Below are positions 1-8,397 of a stretch of 64,000 nucleotides of DNA, piece by piece (the first letter of the stretch is position 1; every line of letters starts with the position of its first letter). The stretch comes from Fodinibius sp964490705. Its GTDB lineage: Bacteria > Bacteroidota > Rhodothermia > Balneolales > Balneolaceae. Below the pieces are notes generated by a model. It saw only the letters and a list, made by a program, of their open reading frames with translations, had not been told where the DNA came from and did no database searches. The DNA lies in contig CAZBCG010000002.1 of assembly GCA_964490705.1 (NCBI GenBank), positions 124,001-188,000 of the forward strand, read 5' to 3'. The translations under genes were made by a program, and so were the position numbers.

Positions 1-99
1 GCTCTGCAGAAATGCTATTAACAAAAATAAGGAATAAAAGCGTTCTTTTCTGCGTGGGAAATCAAATTTAGGCGTGGGAAGTAAATGAGATCAAAGAAA
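1..99. other. left edge, no supported gene
   Basis: This 99-nt edge lies downstream of the BatA stop codon. No start codon with a ribosome-binding site is visible on the minus strand, where a BatB-like gene would be expected. The 9-mer GCGTGGGAA occurs twice in direct orientation (52-60 and 72-80). Confidence 0.4.
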
Positions 100-1092
100 C
101 TATTCCACTGCTTGACGGAAGACGAACTGTTCGGAAACCAGGGCAAGGATCAACACGAAAATGCCGGGAAGCAGAAAGCGGGGGTAAAGATCCTGGTAAT
201 CCGTGTAAATAATTTCTTCGATTTCTGATTTCTCCAGCTGGTTAATTTGATTATAAATCTCTTTGAGGCTTTCGGTATCAGTGGCTCGGAAGTAGGAACC
301 GTCGGTCATATCGGCGATTTGCTTGAGCATCTCCTCATCAATGTTGACTTCGATATTTTGGTAACGATTTCCGAATATCGGGTCTTTTACAGGATAGGGC
401 GCCGTCCCACGCGTGCCGGCACCGATGGTGTATATTTTGATGTCGTAGGATCGCGCAAGATCAGCGGCGGTAACCGGATCGATTTCACCAGAGTTATTTT
501 GTCCATCGGTAAGCAGGATGATAATTTTGCTTTTGGCTTCACTTTCCTTCAGACGATTCACGGCTGTGGCAATCCCCATCCCAATGGCGGTACCATCCTC
601 GATGGTGCCCATTTCAACATCCCCAAGCAGTCGTTTGAGTAGATTGTAGTCGAGTGTAGGGGGCACCATCGTAAAGCTTTTCCGCGCAAAAAGTACCAAG
701 CCAATACGGTCAGAAACGCGCTTATTGATGAAATCTTCGGCCACATTTTTGGCGGCTTCAAGGCGGTTGGGTTTTAGGTCTTCGGCCTTCATTGAAGTGG
801 AAATATCGAGGGTCAGCACAATGTCGATACCCTCGGCATTGCGTTCTACAGTGGTATTTTCGTACTGGGGACGTGCAATGGCCATTACGACGAGGGCAAA
901 TGCAATCCATTGTAAGACAGGTGAAAGCCAAACGCCGTACGAGCGCCAGTTTCCGGAAAGGTTTTTTAGGCCTGATGTATCAGAAAAGGTGAGGCTGGGA
1001 TTCTGTTTAAACCAGATTTTCCACACGTGATACCCAATGGTGGGGATCAGCAGAAGCAGCAGCCATAGCCATTGTGGATTTGCCCAGCTCAT
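100..1092 (-). CDS. batA: BatA-like VWA-domain membrane protein
   Basis: 330 aa. Two N-terminal membrane segments (about residues 8-24 and 55-73), a von Willebrand factor A domain from about 88 to 280 with an intact metal-ion adhesion motif DISTS (96-100), and a C-terminal membrane segment (about 307-325). This arrangement and length are typical of BatA/BatB proteins of the Bacteroides aerotolerance cluster, which place a VWA domain in the periplasm; the biochemical role of the family is unresolved. The start overlaps the stop of the upstream BatD-like gene by 4 nt, so the two are translationally coupled. No BatB follows before the window edge. Family call secure, BatA rather than BatB less so. 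Confidence 0.85.
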   Translation of the reverse strand: MSWANPQWLWLLLLLIPTIGYHVWKIWFKQNPSLTFSDTSGLKNLSGNWRSYGVWLSPVLQWIAFALVVMAIARPQYENTTVERNAEGIDIVLTLDISTSMKAEDLKPNRLEAAKNVAEDFINKRVSDRIGLVLFARKSFTMVPPTLDYNLLKRLLGDVEMGTIEDGTAIGMGIATAVNRLKESEAKSKIIILLTDGQNNSGEIDPVTAADLARSYDIKIYTIGAGTRGTAPYPVKDPIFGNRYQNIEVNIDEEMLKQIADMTDGSYFRATDTESLKEIYNQINQLEKSEIEEIIYTDYQDLYPRFLLPGIFVLILALVSEQFVFRQAVE

Positions 1093-2150
1093 GCGTTGAC
1101 CTCTTTGTTTTCTTGTTCGCGATTAAACTGTTCGCGTTCGGCCTGCATCTGTTCATGATGTCGGCGCCGTAAATGTTGTACTCTTGGGCCATCGACATCG
1201 CGGGCACGCTCGAGAAAGTCGTGTGCTTTTTCCAGTGCGCGATTAGCTTGTTTTGTCGTAGGCGTAAAGTTGGCGAATTTGACCATGTCGGCCTCTTGCA
1301 AGACGGCGCGCGTGTCGGTAACCAGATCTTCATCAATAGCCCGCTTTTGGATCATCGCTAACAGTTCGCGGCTCGTAGATTCAAGGGCGGGAACTTTGTG
1401 CAGATCTTCGTAATAGCGACGAATGGCATCACCCAGCGCGATATAGAATTCTTTGAATTCTTCTTTGCTCGATGGCTCACGTTGTTCAAGCTCCTGGATG
1501 GCTTCTTGTAATTCCTTGATTGGATTGTTGAAAGGCTTGGGGGTAAAGGTTTTTTGCTCTGTGGGTTCTTCTGTTTCGCGTTGCTGCCAGTAATATTTGT
1601 AGAATAGATATCCCCCGGCAAGCAGAATCAATAATCCCAAAATATAGGGCCACCAGGCCGCGGCGAAATCGAAAATGGGTTTCAGGGGACGAAATTCTTG
1701 CTCGTCTTCGGCCAGTACGCTGCTAAATTGTAAGGGCACGGGATTCGTGTAGAGCACGGTCGTATCTTGTGCTTGGATCAGATACACCGGAAGCTGGGGC
1801 AGGGTGGTGTCGGAGGTGGCAAAAAACTGGAGTTTGTAAGCAACGCTGTCTTTGTACGACGAAACCTGATATTGCCGGCGGGATCGAACCTCAAAGGCAT
1901 CGCCCAGTTCGGCCGAATCGGGAAAGACAACCTGATCGTACTGTTCGCTGCGATTGAGCGTGATGGCGTAATCAAACGTATCACCCACTTTGAGGGAATC
2001 GACGGTAATAAATTCGTTAAGGTTCTGCGCATTGCCGGTTGTGGTTAATCCCAGACCCAGCAGCAAAAGCAGAAAAATAAAATTCTGTAGCTTGATTTTT
2101 CTCACCGGTTGTTGATGATCATTATTGAAATATTTAACAGCACAATGCAA
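1089..2150 (-). CDS. BatD-like / DUF4381-type membrane protein with signal peptide
   Basis: 353 aa from the ATG. An N-terminal hydrophobic stretch (about 22-41, ending TTGNAQ) is a Sec signal peptide, followed by a periplasmic beta-rich domain, a membrane helix (WWPYILGLLILL, about 166-185) and a charged, helical cytoplasmic tail. An in-frame GTG at codon 16 (VRKIKLQNF) would give a more ordinary signal peptide and may be the true start. Position directly upstream of BatA matches the gene between DUF58 and BatA in FCB Bat clusters, where BatD-like or DUF4381 proteins occur. The C-terminal tail is rich in E, R and Q and may be coiled coil. Function inferred from context only. Confidence 0.65.
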   Translation of the reverse strand: MHCAVKYFNNDHQQPVRKIKLQNFIFLLLLLGLGLTTTGNAQNLNEFITVDSLKVGDTFDYAITLNRSEQYDQVVFPDSAELGDAFEVRSRRQYQVSSYKDSVAYKLQFFATSDTTLPQLPVYLIQAQDTTVLYTNPVPLQFSSVLAEDEQEFRPLKPIFDFAAAWWPYILGLLILLAGGYLFYKYYWQQRETEEPTEQKTFTPKPFNNPIKELQEAIQELEQREPSSKEEFKEFYIALGDAIRRYYEDLHKVPALESTSRELLAMIQKRAIDEDLVTDTRAVLQEADMVKFANFTPTTKQANRALEKAHDFLERARDVDGPRVQHLRRRHHEQMQAEREQFNREQENKEVNA

Positions 2151-2317
2151 AAATTATTGTAGCTGTAGGGCAATATCGGCGCTAAAAATAGAAAAAATCT
2201 CTCCATTCAGAAAAGAATGTATTAGATCATTGAGCAGGCAGAGATAAATTTTGATGTGCAATGTGGTTGCGAAAATAGTATGTTTAGCGAGCAGTATTTA
2301 TAATCCAAAGTAAGCGT

Positions 2318-3607
2318 ATGCGGCAGCTGATTTTATTAGGGATACTCACTGGTTTTTTGATGATGGGATGTGACTCACACAAGCCCGTTGAACAAGCAGT
2401 AAAAAAAGAATCAACTTCTAAGAAGGATAGCTTGGAAACGGTTGAAGTCCAGCGAGACATATTTGGGTTACCTGTTGACAGTATGGAGGTTTCCGATCAC
2501 ACCGTAAAGCGGAATGAAAGCCTCTACCTGATTTTAGACAAGCTCGACTTCGATCCGCAGCAAATTTATTCCATCACCCAGCAGGCCCGCAATGTACTCG
2601 ATGTTAATAACGTGAAGCCTGGACAACGGTATCGAACGTATGCCACTGCCGACAGTGGCTCAGGCATTGCACGAATGGTATGGCAACCCAACAAGTTGGA
2701 GTATGTAGTGTTCGATGGGTTACAAGATTCACTGGAGGTATATCGTGCATCGCGGCCACTTACCAATAAATTAGCAGTGGCTTCTGGAACGGTGTCGAGT
2801 TCGCTCTATCAGACAATAAGTGATGAGGGTGCAAGTCCATTGCTGGCGTATGAATTAGCTGGTATTTTTGCCTGGCAGATCGACTTTTTTGGATTACGTG
2901 ATGGCGATTCTTTTGAGGTGTTATATAATAAGCAGTATATCGGGGATGATTATTTTGGCATTGGGGATGTCCTGGCTGCGCAGTTTGAGCATCGCGGAGA
3001 AACCTACCGGGCATATAAATTTACTCGTGGACAGACTGATGGATATTTTATGCGTGATGGAAAAAGCGTTGAAAAAGCCCTGCTGAAAGCACCCTTTAAA
3101 TTCAACCAGCGCATCAGTTCTGGATTTTCAAAGAATCGCTATCATCCCATACTCAAAGAGCGCCGGCCCCATTATGGTATCGATTATGCGGCCCCGCACG
3201 GTACGCCGGTGTTGTCGGTTGGAGGTGGTACCGTTACAAGAGCACGCTATGACAACGGGAACGGCTATTTTGTAAAAATTAAACATAATAGTACGTATGA
3301 AACTGCCTATATGCACCTGAGTGATTTTGCCGATGGTATTCACGAGGGCACAACCGTTGAACAGGGACAAGTGATTGCCTATGTGGGGAGTACCGGGTTA
3401 TCCACCGGACCGCATCTGCACTACACGCTTTATAAAAATAATCGGCCGGTGAATGCATTGGCGATAGATCTGCCATCTTCAGAGTCTGTCCCCGACAGTC
3501 TGATGGATACGTTCAAAAAGGTGAGAGATTCGTTGGATCGGCAGTTGGAGCAGCAAGAAGAGACAGGTAAAGAGCAACCCGAGAAGGTGTTAACACATGC
3601 CAGATAA
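2318..3607 (+). CDS. M23-family peptidoglycan endopeptidase, lipoprotein
   Basis: 429 aa. The N-terminus MRQLILLGILTGFLMMGC is a lipoprotein signal with lipobox MMGC, so the enzyme is probably membrane anchored on the periplasmic side. Residues about 60-120 resemble a LysM/OapA-type wall-binding region (NESLYLILDKL). The C-terminal M23 (LytM/gluzincin) domain at about 265-385 retains the zinc ligands H285 and D289 (HYGIDYAAP) and the HLH motif near 366, so it should be an active D,D-endopeptidase acting on peptide cross-links. It lies divergent from the BatD-like gene and ends exactly where the convergent DUF58 gene ends, interrupting an otherwise minus-strand Bat cluster. Confidence 0.9.
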   Translation: MRQLILLGILTGFLMMGCDSHKPVEQAVKKESTSKKDSLETVEVQRDIFGLPVDSMEVSDHTVKRNESLYLILDKLDFDPQQIYSITQQARNVLDVNNVKPGQRYRTYATADSGSGIARMVWQPNKLEYVVFDGLQDSLEVYRASRPLTNKLAVASGTVSSSLYQTISDEGASPLLAYELAGIFAWQIDFFGLRDGDSFEVLYNKQYIGDDYFGIGDVLAAQFEHRGETYRAYKFTRGQTDGYFMRDGKSVEKALLKAPFKFNQRISSGFSKNRYHPILKERRPHYGIDYAAPHGTPVLSVGGGTVTRARYDNGNGYFVKIKHNSTYETAYMHLSDFADGIHEGTTVEQGQVIAYVGSTGLSTGPHLHYTLYKNNRPVNALAIDLPSSESVPDSLMDTFKKVRDSLDRQLEQQEETGKEQPEKVLTHAR

Positions 3608-4483
3608 TTAGTATCGCTGTACGCGCCGGCGGAAAAATGACATCAGCGGGCGGATATACGAGGTGTTGGTATCAAGTTCGATGGTATCAATTTTCATCCG
3701 CATAAACTGATTTCTGAGCTTTTTCTTTTGGATTTTGCGCTTCTTCTGATATTCCTGTCTTACTTTTTTACTGGATGTATCCACAAGCACTTCTTCGCCG
3801 GTTTCGGCATCTCGCAGGGGGACAAGCCCCAGGTCGGGCAGTTCATCTTCGAGCTTGTCGTTGATTAAAATATTTACCAGGTCGTGCTTTCTGCTGGTGA
3901 TCTTCATCTGCTTATCATATTCATCATCCTGAAAATCACTGGCCAGAATGACGATAGCCCGACGGTTGAGCAGCCGATTCACATAAGATAGCGCCTCACT
4001 GAGATCGGTGCCGGTGCCTTTTGGGTCGGTGGTCAACAGCTCGCGAATTAGCCGCAATACATGTTTGCGTCCCTTTTTGGGAGGAATCACTTTCTCAATT
4101 TCATCGGTAAAGAGAACAAGCCCCACTTTATCACCATTTTTGATAGCGCTGAATGCGAGTACGGCACAAATCTCAATCGAAAGTTCCATCTTGCTCTGAT
4201 CGTTGCTGCCGAAAATGCCGCTGGGAGAGATATCCACGCATAGCATCAGCGTTTGTTCGCGCTCTTCTTCGAACTGTTTGATAAAAGGATCGCCGGTGCG
4301 GGCCGTCACATTCCAGTCGATTTGACGAATGTCATCCCCATAATTGTATTCGCGGACTTCAGAAAACTCCATACCACGTCCCTTGAATGCCGACTGGTAT
4401 TCTCCGCCCAAGATGTTGTTGACCATTCCCTTGGTGCGGATTTCAATCTTGCGGACTTTCTGGAGTATCTCTTTGGAAATCAT
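3608..4483 (-). CDS. DUF58 domain protein (Bat cluster)
   Basis: 291 aa, full length for the family. Carries the DUF58 signature around residues 40-60 (GRGMEFSEVREY, YGDDIRQIDWNV) and a degenerate VWA-like fold with LCVDISPSG around 83-91. DUF58 proteins are encoded with MoxR ATPases and VWA proteins in aerotolerance or envelope-maintenance clusters; no moxR is visible here. The stop codon abuts the stop of the convergent M23 gene with no base between (TAA|TTA on the plus strand). It probably belonged to one operon with the BatD/BatA genes before the M23 gene came to lie between them. Confidence 0.9.
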   Translation of the reverse strand: MISKEILQKVRKIEIRTKGMVNNILGGEYQSAFKGRGMEFSEVREYNYGDDIRQIDWNVTARTGDPFIKQFEEEREQTLMLCVDISPSGIFGSNDQSKMELSIEICAVLAFSAIKNGDKVGLVLFTDEIEKVIPPKKGRKHVLRLIRELLTTDPKGTGTDLSEALSYVNRLLNRRAIVILASDFQDDEYDKQMKITSRKHDLVNILINDKLEDELPDLGLVPLRDAETGEEVLVDTSSKKVRQEYQKKRKIQKKKLRNQFMRMKIDTIELDTNTSYIRPLMSFFRRRVQRY

Positions 4484-4589
4484 GGATCATCAGTTGGTTT
4501 ATATTACTTAATGTAAGGATAATGCAAATCCGTTGTATTTGAAAGCTGAGAATGTAATTAAGTAAGTGATTGTATAAAAAAAGAGGGGG

Positions 4590-4715
4590 CGATGTGGCAA
4601 TTTTTGTTTTGAATTTTATGCTAAGTTCCCGATTTTACGAAGCGCCCTGAAACGGGTGTCTCTCTTGATGAATAGTCAAGCCCTCACAACTGATACTTGT
4701 GAGGGCTTATTTTTT
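4590..4715 (+). ncRNA. candidate small RNA ending in an intrinsic terminator
   Basis: The terminator at 4678-4715 needs a transcript, but the only gene upstream (DUF58) is transcribed away from it. Just before it a second hairpin can form (GCGCCC / GGGTGT with a TGAAAC loop, about 4641-4658). Two consecutive hairpins ending in a U-run are the usual form of a short independent RNA. The 5' end is a guess; no known RNA family is recognised and no tRNA or 6S-like fold is seen. Confidence 0.3.
4678..4715 (+). terminator. intrinsic terminator
   Basis: Perfect 12-bp stem (AAGCCCTCACAA at 4678-4689, TTGTGAGGGCTT at 4697-4708) with a 7-nt loop, followed by a T-run at 4710-4715 on the plus strand. The minus strand has no T-run, so it acts on plus-strand transcripts. 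Confidence 0.85.
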
Positions 4716-4850
4716 GCATTACCCATTTTTACTGATTTCCATTCTTTTGCCTGCTTGCCTCAAAATAGTTACCCCTTAACAATTTGATAACACTGAGGTA
4801 ACGGTTTGTTTAGAGTTAATGCTTGTATTTAGGACAGTAATTCATCCACA

Positions 4851-4862
4851 GATACAAGTATC
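4851..4862. promoter_or_regulatory. palindrome GATACAAGTATC next to a start codon
   Basis: A perfect 12-nt palindrome ends 3 nt before the ATG of the winged-helix gene. Related half-sites occur upstream: CTTGTAT at 4822-4828 and GATACTTG at 4692-4699. This may be an operator for the adjacent winged-helix protein, but only position and symmetry support this. Confidence 0.3.
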
Positions 4863-4865
4863 AGC

Positions 4866-5132
4866 ATGATTATTGGCAGCGAGTTTAGTGAAAAGTATCA
4901 AGAAGTTCTCAAAGAAATTGGCAGACTTTCTCAAGACGACCCGTCGCACCAGATATCTGTAAAAAAACTAAATGGCAATCTAAATCTGGATCGTACTGAG
5001 ATAAAAAATGTGCTCGAATATCTGGAGGAACTCGGGTATATCGATATCAAAACGATAGGGGGACCATTGTTATATGGACATATTACAATCACCAAATCGG
5101 GACTTGCCAAGTACGATGAGCTGATAAATTAA
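4866..5132 (+). CDS. small winged-helix-like protein, function unknown
   Basis: 88 aa, soluble, no signal peptide. Residues about 25-60 (ISVKKLNGNLNLDRTEIKNV, LEYLEELGYIDI) have the helix-turn-helix and wing pattern of archaeal/bacterial winged-helix domains that read 'variant - new subtype - recognition helix', and the C-terminus (ITITKSGLAKYDELIN) looks like the end of such a domain. It is a single-gene transcription unit between a possible small RNA and alanine dehydrogenase. It could be a DNA-binding regulator; no specific family is recognised. The start is set by the only in-frame ATG. Confidence 0.6.
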   Translation: MIIGSEFSEKYQEVLKEIGRLSQDDPSHQISVKKLNGNLNLDRTEIKNVLEYLEELGYIDIKTIGGPLLYGHITITKSGLAKYDELIN

Positions 5133-5247
5133 GAGAGCAGAAAGCTTAAATATTTGTCTTTTTGTGTGCTAAATTTTTTCGAAAAAAATACCTACCTTTT
5201 GCACGGATTTTATTCCGTATCATTTTATTAACAAAATATTTATTTCC

Positions 5248-6360
5248 ATGATTATAGGTGTACCCAAAGAGATTAAAACGCATGAAAATCGCGTCTCCCT
5301 TCTGCCCGGTGGCGTAATCAAAATGAAACGCAACGGTCATGATGTGCTGATTGAGAAAGGGGCGGGGGCTGGCAGTGGTTTTCCTGATGAGAAATATATT
5401 GAGGCAGGAGCAACCATCATTGAGGATGTCGATGAGCTCTGGAATAATGCCGAGATGATTATGAAGGTCAAAGAGCCGATCGAGGTTGAATACGATCGCA
5501 TGCAAGAGGGACAAATTATTTTTACCTATTTCCACTTTGCGGCCAGCCGCGAGCTCACCGAAGCCGTTGTAGAATCCAACTGTATTGCTATTGCCTACGA
5601 AACGGTTGAAAAGGCCGACGGATCGCTTCCGTTGCTTATCCCCATGAGCGAAGTGGCCGGACGTATGGCATCGCAGGAGGGAGCTAAGTACCTGGAGAAG
5701 GCTCAAGGCGGACGCGGTATTCTACTCGGGGGTATTCCCGGTGTAAAACCTGCCAATGTGATGGTCATCGGCGGTGGCGTCGTGGGCGTTAACGCAGCCA
5801 AAATTGCGGCCGGAATGGGGGCGAACACCACGATTATGGATATCAGCATGCCACGTCTGCGCTATCTCGATGATGTGATGTCTTCGAACGTTGATACGAT
5901 GTTTTCATCCGAAGCAAATATTCAAAATTTGCTGCCCGATGTTGATATGGTGATTGGAGCCGTGCTTAAGCCCGGTGCCAAAGCACCACATCTGGTAACC
6001 CGTGAAATGCTTGGGGATATGCAAAAAGGAGCCGTGCTGGTTGATGTTGCAATCGACCAGGGCGGATGCTTTGAAACCTCAAAGCCTACGACGCATGATA
6101 ATCCCATTTACGAAGTGGATGGCATTGTTCATTACTGTGTCACCAACATGCCGGGAGCTGTTCCTTACACATCAACGCTGGGTCTCACCAATGTGACGTT
6201 GCCTTATGCCGTAGATATCGCCAACAAGGGTTGGAAAAAAGCACTTGATGAGGATGCGGAGCTCAAGAAAGGACTCAATATTGCCAACGGTGAAATAGTG
6301 TACCGAGATGTGGCCGATGCTTTTGACATGGAATTTACCACTATCGACAACGTGTTTTAG
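5248..6360 (+). CDS. ald: alanine dehydrogenase
   Basis: 370 aa, the normal length for Ald (EC 1.4.1.1), which reversibly deaminates L-alanine to pyruvate with NAD+. The N-terminus MIIGVPKEIKTHENRVSLLPG is characteristic, with the substrate-site R and K residues (R15, K74 region MKVKEP). The NAD-binding Rossmann motif GGGVVGVNAAKIA lies near 175-187, and HYCVTNMPGAVPYTST (about 295-310) is the conserved C-terminal signature. Monocistronic: preceded by 115 nt and followed by a strong terminator. Confidence 0.97.
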   Translation: MIIGVPKEIKTHENRVSLLPGGVIKMKRNGHDVLIEKGAGAGSGFPDEKYIEAGATIIEDVDELWNNAEMIMKVKEPIEVEYDRMQEGQIIFTYFHFAASRELTEAVVESNCIAIAYETVEKADGSLPLLIPMSEVAGRMASQEGAKYLEKAQGGRGILLGGIPGVKPANVMVIGGGVVGVNAAKIAAGMGANTTIMDISMPRLRYLDDVMSSNVDTMFSSEANIQNLLPDVDMVIGAVLKPGAKAPHLVTREMLGDMQKGAVLVDVAIDQGGCFETSKPTTHDNPIYEVDGIVHYCVTNMPGAVPYTSTLGLTNVTLPYAVDIANKGWKKALDEDAELKKGLNIANGEIVYRDVADAFDMEFTTIDNVF

Positions 6361-6375
6361 CACATTTGTTTCGTC

Positions 6376-6416
6376 AAAAAGGCCGAATATCCGTTTTTGG
6401 GTGTTCGGCCTTTTTT
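6376..6416 (+). terminator. intrinsic terminator of ald
   Basis: Stem AAAGGCCGAA (6378-6387) with TTCGGCCTTT (6404-6413), 16-nt loop, and a T-run to 6416, starting 15 nt after the ald stop codon. Confidence 0.9.
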
Positions 6417-6452
6417 CTATTTCTGGCACAATTTGGGCGCTTATCTTCGATA

Positions 6453-6576
6453 TGTGGATTAAAAGTGTGAAACATATTGTGGAACATATAAAATATTTTG
6501 TGAGATCATCAGTTGTAACATGTTGATATCCATAAGGATAGAGATGTTGATAAGTGGGTGAACAACTTGTTAATAA
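6453..6576 (+). promoter_or_regulatory. cluster of DnaA-box-like 9-mers upstream of parA
   Basis: Five 9-mers in the same orientation resemble the DnaA box TGTGGATAA: TGTGGATTA (6453-6461), TGTGGAACA (6478-6486), TGTTGATAT (6521-6529), TGTTGATAA (6545-6553) and TGTTAATAA (6568-6576), in an AT-rich 290-nt region before parA. Chromosomal parAB often lie near oriC, so this may be an origin or a DnaA-controlled promoter. No dnaA gene is in the window and no exact box is present. Confidence 0.35.
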
Positions 6577-6651
6577 GTATTCTTGTATGGCATAGGTCAT
6601 CCCATTATATTTTGATTCACACCACCATTAATTGTTCTATAATTCTTGTAC

Positions 6652-7452
6652 ATGGGTAAGATAATTTCCATTGCTAATCAAAAAGGGGGCGTTGGTAAGA
6701 CTACTACGGCTATTAATCTGGCAGCAAGTCTGGCAGCCGTAGAGCATACTACTCTTGTGATTGACATCGATCCTCAAAGCAATACCACCAGCGGACTTGG
6801 AATTGAATCAAAAACAGTAACGAATTCGATATATGAAGTGATGGTTGGCGGGGTGGATGCCTCGGATGCTGTGCGCGAAACCGAATTGCCCTTTTTGGAA
6901 ATTATTCCGTCGCATATCAATTTGGTTGGCGCAGAAATTGAGATGATTGATCGTGAGGAACGAGAGCGTATTCTTGAGAAAGCCATCGGCGATGTTAAGG
7001 ATCAATATGATTTTATTGTGATTGATTGTCCGCCTTCGCTGGGTTTGCTTACGATTAATGCGTTAACAGCTTCTGATTCGGTTTTGATTCCCGTACAGTG
7101 CGAATATTTTGCGTTAGAGGGGCTTGGTCAGTTGCTGAATACCATCAAAATAGTGCGCCAGCATCTGAATACGGAACTCGAAATAGAAGGTGTGCTGCTT
7201 ACCATGTACGATACCCGCACACGACTCTCGGATCAGGTGGCTGACGAGGTCCGAAAATATTTTGAGGATCGCGTATTCGAGCAGATTATAAAACGTAACG
7301 TTCGATTAGCAGAGGCGCCCAGCTTTGGAAAACCGGCGCTGCTGTATGATTCAACCAGTGTGGGGGCCAAAAACTACCTGGCGCTGGCTCGTGAAATCAT
7401 CCGCCGCAACAAAGACCTTTTTAAGGATAGTCCTGTGCTTACAGAAGGATAA
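6652..7452 (+). CDS. parA: ParA/Soj chromosome-partitioning ATPase
   Basis: 266 aa from the ATG at 6652; an upstream TTG at 6646 is in frame but the family starts at MGKIISIANQ. The deviant Walker A motif KGGVGKTT (residues 11-18), Walker A' IDIDPQS and Walker B VIDCPPS are intact. ParA forms an ATP-dependent gradient on the nucleoid and moves ParB-parS complexes. parB follows after 12 nt, so the two are one operon. No parS (TGTTTCACGTGAAACA-like) site was found nearby. Confidence 0.96.
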   Translation: MGKIISIANQKGGVGKTTTAINLAASLAAVEHTTLVIDIDPQSNTTSGLGIESKTVTNSIYEVMVGGVDASDAVRETELPFLEIIPSHINLVGAEIEMIDREERERILEKAIGDVKDQYDFIVIDCPPSLGLLTINALTASDSVLIPVQCEYFALEGLGQLLNTIKIVRQHLNTELEIEGVLLTMYDTRTRLSDQVADEVRKYFEDRVFEQIIKRNVRLAEAPSFGKPALLYDSTSVGAKNYLALAREIIRRNKDLFKDSPVLTEG

Positions 7453-7464
7453 AACAGTTTACTT

Positions 7465-8397
7465 ATGGCATCAAAAAAAGTGTTAGGTCGTGGCTTGGGT
7501 GCTTTTTTCCCCGAGTATGATGAGGGAGAAGGGTCGCAGGCCTCAAAAAAAGAGTCGGAAGGTGCTGATACCGAGGGATCGGAATATGTAGAGCCCCAGC
7601 AGCGTGTCAATATTGTGCTGGAGGTCCCTGTTGACAATATCCGTCCCAATCCACACCAACCGCGAACTGAGTTTAATGAAGAACGTTTGCAAGAGCTGTC
7701 CGACTCTATAAAGGCGCACGGACTTATCCAGCCGATTACTGTGCGCTACATAGGTGAAAAGCGTTTTGAGTTGATCAGCGGAGAGCGTCGCCTTCGTGCT
7801 TCAAAACTGGCTGGAATTGAGGAAATTCCCGCGTACATTCGGGAGGTTAATGATGAAGATATTATTTCCTTTGCACTGATTGAAAATATCCAGCGTGAAG
7901 ATTTAAATCCCATTGAAGTAGCAATGGGGTACCAGCGCCTGATTGAGGAAGCCGATTACACACAGGCCCAGGTGGCCGAACGGGTGGGCAAGAATCGCAC
8001 TACGATTACCAATATGTTGCGTCTGCTTAACCTGCCGGCGTTTATCCAGGCTGGGTTACGGGATGAAAAAATTTCGATGGGGCATGCAAGAGCACTTCTG
8101 CCGGTGGAGGATGAAGAAGATCAAAAAGAGATTTATAATAAAATTATTGATAAGGGATATTCGGTTCGTAAGACAGAGAAGGCCGTTCGAGCACTCAACA
8201 AAGAAGAGGAGAAATCGGAAAAGGAATCCGATGAAGGAAATAAGGCACTGTACAAAGAAATATCTGATCGCCTGCGACGTAAATTAAGTACCAAGGTGAA
8301 TATTAAATCCAAAAAGAATGGTGGCGAAATACGTATCGAATATTATTCGGATGAGGAGCTGGATCGCCTGCTCGACTTATTTGATTCTATTTCTTAG
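7465..8397 (+). CDS. parB: ParB/Spo0J chromosome-partitioning protein
   Basis: 310 aa. Acidic N-terminal linker, then the ParB CTPase domain with NPHQPRTEF and the SGERRLRAS motif (residues about 108-117) and ENIQRED, a central HTH (ADYTQAQVAERVGKNRTTI), and a C-terminal dimerisation domain (IRIEYYSDEELDRLLDLF). It binds parS and loads SMC in known systems. The start at MASKKVLGRGLGAFFPE matches the conserved N-terminus. The 3' end overlaps the DUF5683 gene. Confidence 0.96.
   Translation: MASKKVLGRGLGAFFPEYDEGEGSQASKKESEGADTEGSEYVEPQQRVNIVLEVPVDNIRPNPHQPRTEFNEERLQELSDSIKAHGLIQPITVRYIGEKRFELISGERRLRASKLAGIEEIPAYIREVNDEDIISFALIENIQREDLNPIEVAMGYQRLIEEADYTQAQVAERVGKNRTTITNMLRLLNLPAFIQAGLRDEKISMGHARALLPVEDEEDQKEIYNKIIDKGYSVRKTEKAVRALNKEEEKSEKESDEGNKALYKEISDRLRRKLSTKVNIKSKKNGGEIRIEYYSDEELDRLLDLFDSIS

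Larger units (their letters stand above)
4484..4865. other. 382-nt intergenic region with terminator, possible small RNA and inverted repeats
   Basis: Between the divergent DUF58 and winged-helix genes. It contains a strong plus-strand intrinsic terminator (4678-4715) with no annotated plus-strand gene before it, an 8-nt inverted repeat with one mismatch (GTTACCCC at 4768-4775, GAGGTAAC at 4795-4802), and a palindrome GATACAAGTATC at 4851-4862 directly before the next start codon. Confidence 0.6.

Noticed and set aside
6421..6440. TGGCAC at 6424 as a sigma-54 promoter
   Set aside because: The bases five nt later are GGGCG, not TTGCW; no activator context.
6361..8397. parS site near parAB
   Set aside because: No 16-mer near TGTTTCACGTGAAACA was found; only loose fragments like GTGAAACA occur.
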